Source of the DNA: JASFWK01 sp050049355
GTDB lineage: Bacteria > Chloroflexota > Anaerolineae > B4-G1 > DUEL01
Reading direction: 5' to 3'
Assembly: GCA_050049355.1 (NCBI GenBank)
Contig: JASFWK010000043.1
Coordinates: 1 to 15,229 of the forward strand
Length of the DNA: 15,229 nt
How positions within the stretch are numbered: the first letter of the stretch is position 1; every line of letters begins with the position of its first letter. The notes beneath the pieces were generated by a model, which was not told the origin of the DNA, ran no database searches, and worked only from the letters and a program-made list of their open reading frames with translations. Positions 7,240 to 12,788 of the stretch are shown piece by piece. The position numbers and the translations under genes were made by a program.

Positions 7240-8355
7240 CTACTGATAGATGACCACGGCCGGACGCGGATATAACTCCAGCACTTCCTGGGGCGTCAAC
7301 AGCGGCGTATCCAGGTCGTAGAAGAGTTTGAACCCCCCATACTCAAACCCTGGCTCCTGGCTATACTGGATATAGTCACCCCTCTTCCAAGTCGGCGCAC
7401 CGAAACCGTCCGCATCCCACACCAGATCCACACAGGGGTAGTCCAGCAGGCACTCCTTCTGAGATACCATCCGATCGGTGAACTGATGGATGATCAGGAC
7501 CTGGCGCTGACCACTGACCCGGGCGATCGCATCCAACCTTGCCTGCACCTGATTGATCTGCGGCCCCGTGATTCGCCCCAACTCCCTCCCGGGGATCGTC
7601 TCCCCGTCCATCAGGAACTCCGGGTCAACCGCCAGATGCACATTCGGCTCCCGCAGGAACGGCTCCACAAAGTCAATCTCCGTCTGCAGGTCAGCTCGGC
7701 CCGGCTGAATATCCAGAATCACCCACGCTCCTCCTGCTCGCGCACCGTCTATCCAGCGGCGGATGGTCTCCGGAGAGACACGGTGGCTGTAGTTCCCACT
7801 CCCGCCAGGGTGGGCATCGGCGATAGTGACGACCATATGGAAGGTGGGAATGAGCTCCACACTGGAATCAAGTTCGCCATAGGCCTGAGCCTGCTGCGAG
7901 ATAAGCGAGAGAGTTGGAGTGATATCCTGGCGGCCCAGAACCCCCAACCCACCCCCGTCAGGGATGCCATAGAAGGCAATCAGGCGCCGGCCTGCCAGGG
8001 AGGAGGGCGGGCACCCTTCCAAGGCGGGGAGGGGGTCCTGGTCGGGGCAGGAGAATGGAGTAGACGGGACCGATGCGGCAGCACGAGTTGGGGAGGGAGT
8101 GGGGAGCGGACTCGGGGTAGCCGTGGGGCTAGGCGTGAACGTAGGGATTGGCGTCGCAGTGGAAGTGGGTGTAGGTGTGAACGTTGGAGTAGAGGTAGGC
8201 ATAGACGTAGAGGTGGGCGACGGCGGCGGCGACGTGGGTGTGGAGGCAGGCCGCAGCAACAAGGGCGGCAGAGCCAAGCTCGCCACGAAGGTCAGCGCAG
8301 CCAGGATGGCCGCCACCAGCAACAAGGTCAGCAGAGAGTTGTTCCTCCCCTTCAT
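7240..8355 (-). CDS. Signal-anchored protein with Thr/Pro linker and TIM-barrel-like domain, function unknown
   Basis: A 371-residue protein in three parts. Residues 1-6 are basic and 8-34 are a hydrophobic signal or membrane anchor; no lipobox Cys follows. Residues 39-100 are a Thr/Ser/Pro-rich linker, a style common in Chloroflexota surface proteins. Residues 101-371 are a globular extracytoplasmic domain with alternating strand/helix segments such as RRLIAFYGIP, AWVILDIQPGRAD, VHLAVDPEFLM, QVLIIHQF and DLVWDADGFGAP. The pattern of acidic residues at strand ends suggests a TIM barrel, perhaps related to glycoside hydrolases, but I cannot name a family or catalytic residues with confidence. 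Four cysteines (CPDQ, EGC, KEC, YPC) could form disulfides. GGGAG with good spacing precedes the ATG. It is monocistronic by context, 205 bp downstream of mobA and convergent with the kinase gene. Confidence 0.85.
   Translation of the reverse strand: MKGRNNSLLTLLLVAAILAALTFVASLALPPLLLRPASTPTSPPPSPTSTSMPTSTPTFTPTPTSTATPIPTFTPSPTATPSPLPTPSPTRAAASVPSTPFSCPDQDPLPALEGCPPSSLAGRRLIAFYGIPDGGGLGVLGRQDITPTLSLISQQAQAYGELDSSVELIPTFHMVVTIADAHPGGSGNYSHRVSPETIRRWIDGARAGGAWVILDIQPGRADLQTEIDFVEPFLREPNVHLAVDPEFLMDGETIPGRELGRITGPQINQVQARLDAIARVSGQRQVLIIHQFTDRMVSQKECLLDYPCVDLVWDADGFGAPTWKRGDYIQYSQEPGFEYGGFKLFYDLDTPLLTPQEVLELYPRPAVVIYQ
8056..8241 (-). repeat. Degenerate low-complexity tract encoding the Thr/Pro linker
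   Basis: Residues 39-100 of the secreted protein are almost only T, P, S and A, in imprecise PT/TP units. On the + strand this appears as an imperfect run of GTAGG/GTGGG-like units, for example around 8170-8215. The repeat likely grows and shrinks by slippage and works as a flexible spacer that holds the C-terminal domain away from the membrane. Confidence 0.8.
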
Positions 8356-8407
8356 CTACGACTCTCCCTTCGTCACACCAATTGTGTTGTTGTGAAATAC
8401 TTCCGGC

Positions 8408-8421
8408 CCGTCGAACGACGG
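8408..8421 (-). promoter_or_regulatory. Possible operator: 14-bp dyad upstream of the secreted-protein gene
   Basis: CCGTCG-AA-CGACGG is a perfect 6+6 inverted repeat with a 2-bp centre, 53-66 bp upstream of the ATG at 8355. A loop of two bases is too small for a good hairpin, so a dimeric repressor site fits better. No clear -35/-10 pair was found beside it. Function is inferred from position only. Confidence 0.25.
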
Positions 8422-8494
8422 ACCCCGGCAGAGCACTTGAGACTGAAGCCTTCCGACCCGATGGGTTTGATGATCAACGCGCCACTCCCTCAGG

Positions 8495-8525
8495 TGCTCA
8501 ATATCACAACCCCTGTGGGTGAGCA
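8495..8525 (-). terminator. Possible terminator hairpin downstream of mobA
   Basis: TGCTCA (8495-8500) pairs with TGAGCA (8520-8525), and inside it CACA pairs with TGTG around a 5-nt loop, with an internal asymmetric bulge. It begins 36 nt past the mobA stop in the direction of transcription. There is no T-run, so it is at best an imperfect or factor-assisted terminator. Confidence 0.25.
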
Positions 8526-8560
8526 GTTGCAGATCAGTTCTTCATCGCAGAATGCAGCTT

Positions 8561-9208
8561 TCAACGTGCGCCCTGATCGGACTCCTGAGGACGGTTAGAA
8601 GGCCGAGCCCTCCACTCCTTCTGCACTGCCTCCCACTCGTCGGGCGTGTTTACGTTCCGGAAGGAACGCAAAGTGGGATCCAAGGGGGCCACGTCCTCTG
8701 GGGTCACGTAGCGCACCCGCACCTGGGGAAAGAACGAGATGATGCGCCGCCTCCCTGCGCGAATGACCGCCTCCATAGCCGGCAGGCAGGTGCGCCGATA
8801 GGCCCCGTGGAGAGGCTCCACCTCTTCCCCCCGACGCAGTACAGCCACGTCGAATCCCTCCACCCAGCCCACAAACGCCCGCAGGAGCTCTGGGTTCAAG
8901 AACGGCATGTCGCAACCCACGGCAAGGACCAGATCGTGAGCGGCAGCGTCCAGGCCTGCGTGTAATCCCCCCAACACACCCACACCGCGAAAGCGGTCCC
9001 TCGCCACCGACACTCCGAACCTGGCATACGGCTGGGGGTCGTCCGCCACCACCAGCACCTCGGCACACACCTCCGCCATACTATCAACTACCATCTGAAT
9101 CAGCGGCCGTCCGCCGAGCTCCAGGAAGGCTTTGTCCCGCCCCATCCTTCGGCTGGCACCGCCCGCCAGTACTGCTCCAACCACCGGCAGAGGCTTCACC
9201 TTGTTCAT
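8561..9208 (-). CDS. mobA: Molybdenum cofactor guanylyltransferase
   Basis: A 215-residue GTP:molybdopterin guanylyltransferase, which adds GMP to the molybdenum or tungsten pterin to make the (bis-)MGD cofactor of enzymes such as formate dehydrogenase. The N-terminal signature AVLAGGASRRMGRDK (12-26) is the GTP-binding GGxSxRMGxDK loop. VGCDMPFL supplies the metal-binding Asp, and FRNVNTPDEW is the typical C-terminal NxNTPxE element. ATG 9208 is chosen because this is where homology-like sequence starts; a frame extension to 9274 reads as non-conserved. Its Shine-Dalgarno (GGGTGG) is weak and close. The start overlaps, as ATGA, the end of the reading frame of the hypA relic. It lies 239 bp downstream of fdhA on the same strand, fitting a role in maturing that enzyme. 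Confidence 0.93.
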   Translation of the reverse strand: MNKVKPLPVVGAVLAGGASRRMGRDKAFLELGGRPLIQMVVDSMAEVCAEVLVVADDPQPYARFGVSVARDRFRGVGVLGGLHAGLDAAAHDLVLAVGCDMPFLNPELLRAFVGWVEGFDVAVLRRGEEVEPLHGAYRRTCLPAMEAVIRAGRRRIISFFPQVRVRYVTPEDVAPLDPTLRSFRNVNTPDEWEAVQKEWRARPSNRPQESDQGAR

Positions 9209-9405
9209 TCCACCCGATGCTCTCGACAGGTAACTCCCGCGCCCGGACGCAACCCCTCGCGGTTTGGGCAACACCAGTCGGTGCCCGCCGGCTGATATGC
9301 CCCGACAGCAGCCAAGAGGATGCGCAGGATACGATTCGCCCCGGCCCGTTGAGTATGGGCCAGGGCGATCTTCAACACAGACTAGGCGATAGAGAGTTCG
9401 TGCAC
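9205..9405 (-). pseudogene. hypA: Decayed hypA-like relic (nickel chaperone N-terminus with nonsense codon)
   Basis: Starting at GTG 9405 the frame reads VHELSIA, then TAG at 9384-9382, then SVLKIALAHTQRAGANRI. Family knowledge: HypA/HybF proteins begin MHELS(I/L)A-Q/E-S and continue with a helix of this type. One C-to-T change (CAG to TAG) at codon 8 explains the stop. GGAGG lies 4 nt upstream of the GTG, so an intact translation start survives. After about codon 29 the likeness to HypA fades, and the zinc-binding CxxC pairs of a full HypA (about 113 residues) are not present, so the gene is also shortened or scrambled. The frame stays open for 66 codons apart from the TAG and ends in an ATGA overlap with mobA. 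It lies 42 bp after fdhA. Functional HypA delivers nickel to [NiFe]-hydrogenase. Confidence 0.7.
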
Positions 9406-9447
9406 AGTTCCTCCAGCAACCGACTCACACGGTGCAGGCGCAGGCTG

Positions 9448-11493
9448 CTACAGCGGCTCTACCCGCACTGCACAGACCTTGTATTCGGGGATTCCAGAAT
9501 CGGGATCGAGGGCGGCGTGAGTGAGAGCGTTAGCAGCTGCCTCGGCAAAGTGGAAAGGGACGAAAACCACACCGGGTCGGATGCGCGGAGTTACACGCAC
9601 GTTCAGTTCGATCTCCCCCCGCCGGCTGGCGAGCCGCGCGCGCTCCGCATGGTTCAGGCCAATGTGTTCTGCATCGTCAGGATGCATCTCCACGTAGGCC
9701 TCGGGTACCTCCTGATTCAACTTCTCCGAGCGCCGAGTCATGCTGCCGGTGTGCCAATGGAACATGAGCCGGCCAGTAGTCAGGATGAAGGGGTACTCCT
9801 CGTCCGGCAGCTCTGCCGCCTCGCGGAAGTGAATGGCGTGGAAACGACCCAGGCCGCGGCTGAACTTGCCCTTGTGCAGGTATGGAGTGCCGGGCCGATC
9901 TGCGGTCGGAACTGGCCACTGAAGGAATCCTTCCTTCTCCAGCCGCTCATAGGAGACCCCGCCGTAGATAGGAGTCACCCGAGCGATTTCATCCATCACC
10001 TCCGCGGGCGAATCGAAGTCGAAGCCGGAAGCCCCCATCCGCTGTGCCAGTTGGCAGAGAATCTCCCAATCCGGCTTGGTCTCCCCCAGCGGTTCGATGG
10101 CCCTGCGCACCCGTTGGATGCGCCGGTCGGTGCCGGTGAAGGTGCCATTCTTCTCGGCAAACGACGCACCAGGCAGAACCACGTGGGCCAGCTGGGCTGT
10201 CTCGGTGAGGAAGATGTCCTGCACCACCAGGAGATCGAGTTGGGAGAGACACCGGCGGACGTGATTGATATCGGGGTCGGATACCATTGGGTTTTCTCCC
10301 ATGACGTAGAGCGCGCGAACGCTGCCCTCGCAAGCTCCGTCCACCATCGCCGTCACTCTCAACCCCACCTGATCGGAGAGGCCTTCCACACCCCAGGCAT
10401 CCTCGAACTTGGCCTTCATCTCCGGCGCAGTCACGCTCTGGTATCCAGGATAGACATTGGACAGCGCGCCCAAATCACACGCCCCCTGAACGTTGTTCTG
10501 TCCTCGCAGGGGATTGACACCACCACCGGCTACCCCCATGTTACCGGTGAGCATCGCCAGGTTGGCACATGATTTCACGTTGTCGGTGCCAGTGGTGTGC
10601 TGAGTGATGCCCATGGCGTAGAGAATAGCAGCCGGCTTCCTTCCAGCATACATCCGCGCCGCCTTCCGCAGGCCATCGGCGGGAATGCCGCTGATCTCCT
10701 CCACCCGCTCCGGGGTGTACTCCATCACCACCTCGCGCAGTTCCTCATATCCCTCAGTCCGCTCCTCAATGAAACCCTGGTCCTCCAGGCCCTCATTGAT
10801 GATGACGTTCATCATCCCATTGACCCAAGCCACATCGGTACCGGGCCGTGGACGCAGGTAGAGATCGGCCAAGCGGCCAATCTGCACCTTTCGCGGATCC
10901 ACGACGACGATCTCGGCCCCTCGCTCCTTGGCCTTCATCACGTGGCTGGCGATCAGCGGATGGGCCTCACTGGTGTTGGAGCCAGTGATGAGGAAGCATT
11001 GCGTCTCGGTGCTGAACTCCGGGACGGAGTTGGTCATCGCCCCACTGCCAAACGCGGCGACCAGACCGGCCACCGTGGGAGCGTGTCAGAGACGGGCGCA
11101 GTGATCGACGCTGTTGGTCTTGATCACCCCGCGGGAGAACTTCTGGATGAGGTAATTCTCCTCGTTGGTGCACTTGGCCGACGCGAGGAAGCCGATACTA
11201 TCCGGGCCGGATTGCTCCCGGATATCCGTGAGCTTCTCCGCCACCACTCCGAGCGCCTCATCCCACGTCACCTCCTCAAAGCTCTCGCCACGACGGATGA
11301 GAGGCGTCTTCAGCCGGTCGGGGTGAGTGACGAAGGAGGCGGTATTCCAGCCCTTGATGCACAGCCGGCCTTGCGCAATGGGATGTTCCTTGGCCGGGAG
11401 AACGCCCACGATCTCTCCATCGAGCACCTCAAGATACAGCCCACAGCCAGCTCCGCAGTAGACACAGGTTGTGAGCACGTTCCGGTATTCCAT
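9448..11493 (-). CDS. fdhA: Formate dehydrogenase catalytic subunit, selenoprotein
   Basis: A 681-residue molybdopterin oxidoreductase that interconverts formate and CO2 at a Mo/W-bis-MGD site. The [4Fe-4S] ligands are C10, C13, C17 and C45 (TTCVYCGAGC, GRLCIKGWN). An in-frame TGA at 11088-11086 falls at residue 136 in DHCARL-U-HAPTVAGL, exactly where E. coli FdhF has DCCARV-U-HGPSVAGL, so it encodes selenocysteine followed by the catalytic His137. A SECIS hairpin follows. The C-terminal molybdopterin-dinucleotide-binding domain is complete (TTGRLMFHWHTGSMTRRS to the end). The N-terminal ferredoxin extension of large NAD-linked enzymes is absent, so it is of the FdhF/methanogen FdhA size. ATG 11493 is chosen because GGGAGGGGAG lies just upstream and the Cys motif follows at once. 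Thirteen bp separate it from the upstream Fe-S gene. Simple ORF calling splits it into two pieces. Confidence 0.96.
11055..11075 (-). promoter_or_regulatory. SECIS element of fdhA
   Basis: In the mRNA, CGGUGGCC (11075-11068), loop GGUCU, then GGUCGCCG (11062-11055) form a continuous 8-bp stem with two G-U pairs. It starts 10 nt after the UGA. Bacterial SECIS elements lie just downstream of the UGA inside the coding region and bind SelB through a small apical loop with G and U. The E. coli fdhF element also has GGUCU at its apex, and its GGU-initiated stem starts 11 nt after the UGA, as the GGU does here. Confidence 0.85.
11086..11088 (-). other. Selenocysteine codon (UGA) of fdhA
   Basis: Minus-strand TGA in frame within DHCARL-U-HAPTV, residue 136 of FdhA, aligned with the Sec of known formate dehydrogenases. 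The frame continues for 545 further residues of unmistakable FdhA sequence. Confidence 0.96.
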
Positions 11494-11496
11494 CCA

Positions 11497-11506
11497 CTCC
11501 CCTCCC
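11497..11506 (-). promoter_or_regulatory. Ribosome binding site of fdhA
   Basis: The mRNA has GGGAGGGGAG at 11506-11497, ending 3 nt before ATG 11493, with a core GGGAGG spaced about 7 nt from the start. This selects ATG 11493 over the in-frame ATG at 11538, which lies inside the upstream gene. Confidence 0.65.
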
Positions 11507-12319
11507 TTACTCCAACTCCATCTGCACCGGTCTCTCATCCAGCGTCACCGAGAGCGGCGGCGCAGCCTCGATGTCTGCCCCTGGCACGTACCCAAGCATA
11601 TCCCCCACGTCCCGCCGGATCAGGTCGTAGAGGACGGTCAGCGGGATGTGGGCCGGACAAACCAACTCACACTGACGGCAAGCGACGCAGCGCCCCGCCA
11701 TATGCATTGCCCGGATCAGATGGAACGTGGGGAAAGGCGGAGCCAACACGCCGCGCTCCACCCACAGCTCGTCCTCCAGTGCGCAGGCCTCGCAGAAACA
11801 CTCTGGGCAGACGTTGCGACAGCCATAGCACTTGATGCACTTGAGGAACTGCTGTTGCCAGAAAACCCTCCGCTCCTCGAGGGACATCTCCTCGTACTCG
11901 GCGATGATGGGATTCGGAGGCGCGCCCTCCACTGGCGTCCCGACAACCTCGGCCTGAGTCCAGTGTGCTGGGTTGGGGGCAGGCTCGGCACAGCAGCACT
12001 CCTCAGCCTCCTCGGCGGTGCAGGCCACCCCCAGGAGGTACAGTCGGTCGGGATCCACCTGCTCCCGCTTGGCCATCTCCACCAACGCGCGCGCGTCGCA
12101 TCCGCGCGCCACAATTCCAAGGCGAGCCTGCGGGTACCGCTTCTGGAGCAACGAGACGATGGGAGCCAGTGGATAGCGGGGAGTCAGCGCAAGTTGAGAG
12201 ATATCGTCCCCCGCGCGGAATAGATAGGGAGCGGTCCCCTCCGCCGTCCGCCGCAGCGCCACCACGCCGTCCAGTTCTTCTATCTTCTCCGCCACGTGGG
12301 CGCGGACGTCTTCGATCAT
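11507..12319 (-). CDS. Iron-sulfur electron-transfer subunit linking FdhA and MvhD (FdhB/FrhB-related half)
   Basis: A 270-residue soluble protein. Residues about 65-105 (RLGIVARGCDARALVEMAKR and LYLLGVACT) resemble part of the F420 hydrogenase/formate dehydrogenase beta-subunit fold. Then comes an unusual CCC triplet at 108-110. Residues 161-179 hold seven cysteines as C-x2-C-x2-C-x3-CP-x-C-x-C-x2-C, and 211-221 hold C-x2-C-x2-C-x3-CP. It could carry two [4Fe-4S] clusters and perhaps another metal centre. The complete ferredoxin plus flavin/F420 layout of methanogen FdhB (about 400 residues) is not present. GGGAGG 5 nt upstream fixes ATG 12319, one base after the mvhD stop. The next gene is fdhA, 13 bp on. 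It most likely passes electrons from FdhA to MvhD. I recognise the domain types but not an established gene name. Confidence 0.85.
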   Translation of the reverse strand: MIEDVRAHVAEKIEELDGVVALRRTAEGTAPYLFRAGDDISQLALTPRYPLAPIVSLLQKRYPQARLGIVARGCDARALVEMAKREQVDPDRLYLLGVACTAEEAEECCCAEPAPNPAHWTQAEVVGTPVEGAPPNPIIAEYEEMSLEERRVFWQQQFLKCIKCYGCRNVCPECFCEACALEDELWVERGVLAPPFPTFHLIRAMHMAGRCVACRQCELVCPAHIPLTVLYDLIRRDVGDMLGYVPGADIEAAPPLSVTLDERPVQMELE

Positions 12320-12320
12320 A

Positions 12321-12788
12321 CTAGCCTCCCATCTCCTCCGCAATTGGCCCCAGTGACCGCACCGTCTCCACGAATTCCCGAGTGACCCGGGCGAATTTCG
12401 GGGCCTCCGCCGACGAGACCCAGTCCAACCGCAACCGGTCCGGACTGATGCCGACATAGCCCAAGAGATTGCGCAAGAGCGGCATGCGCTTGGCAGTTCG
12501 GTGATTGCCGCTGATGTAGTGACAATCGCCAATGTGGCAGCCCAGCACCAGCACCCCATCGGCTCCAGACCGGAAGGCCCGCAGGATCATCTCCGGCGAC
12601 ACTCGCCCCGAGCACATCACGCGGATGGGCAGGACATTGGCCGGCGACTTCATACGGGCCACTCCGGCGTTGTCCGCTCCCGCATAAGAGCACCAGTTGC
12701 AGAGAAAGGCTACGATTCGTGGTTCGAAGGGTCGGTTGGTTGGTTGGCCGGTTGGCTGGTTGGCCAGCTGGTCAGCTGGTTGGTTCAT
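12321..12788 (-). CDS. mvhD: Hydrogenase/heterodisulfide reductase iron-sulfur subunit MvhD
   Basis: A 155-residue [2Fe-2S] protein of the MvhD family, the adaptor that carries electrons from hydrogenase or formate dehydrogenase to HdrA. Family signatures: FLCNWCSYAGAD (Cys30, Cys33), VMCSGRVSP, and GADGVLVLGCHIGDCHYISGN. The conserved core starts only at about residue 23. Residues 2-20 are low-complexity Q/P/N/T sequence encoded by a TTGG-like simple repeat. Even so, ATG 12788 is likely real: GGGAGGG at 12803-12797 sits 8 nt upstream, no later ATG or GTG precedes the core, and the ATG overlaps the hdrA stop as ATGA, a usual sign of translational coupling. The stop is one base before the next start. 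Confidence 0.95.
   Translation of the reverse strand: MNQPADQLANQPTGQPTNRPFEPRIVAFLCNWCSYAGADNAGVARMKSPANVLPIRVMCSGRVSPEMILRAFRSGADGVLVLGCHIGDCHYISGNHRTAKRMPLLRNLLGYVGISPDRLRLDWVSSAEAPKFARVTREFVETVRSLGPIAEEMGG
12730..12785 (-). repeat. TTGG/CCAA-type simple repeat inside the 5' end of mvhD
   Basis: On the + strand the tract is built of GGTT and GGCC/GGCT units (GTCGGTTGGTTGGTTGGCC, then GGTTGGCTGGTTGGCCAGC and so on). It encodes roughly NQPADQLANQPTGQPTNR. The 4-base unit does not preserve frame, so the present frame must be kept by its overall length. It stands out sharply from the surrounding high-complexity coding sequence. Confidence 0.85.

Noticed and set aside
8099..8395. Plus-strand frame rich in GV repeats (VGVGVNVGVEVG type)
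   Set aside because: It is the reverse reading of the Thr/Pro linker repeat of the minus-strand gene.
9382..9384. TAG in the hypA relic read as pyrrolysine or a programmed readthrough
   Set aside because: The family has Gln/Glu there, one base change explains the TAG, and the downstream part has also lost the zinc motif, so decay is simpler.
11086..11538. Separate short molybdopterin protein ending at 11086 and a second gene starting at 11073
   Set aside because: The TGA is the classical selenocysteine codon of formate dehydrogenase; the start at 11073 has no ribosome binding site and lies inside the SECIS stem.
10597..11835. Long plus-strand open frames across fdhA and the Fe-S gene
   Set aside because: They are antisense shadows; the minus-strand proteins are unmistakable.
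12730..12785. TTGG repeat as a CRISPR or integration hotspot
   Set aside because: Units are 4 bases with no spacers, and no cas, integrase or IS genes are nearby.
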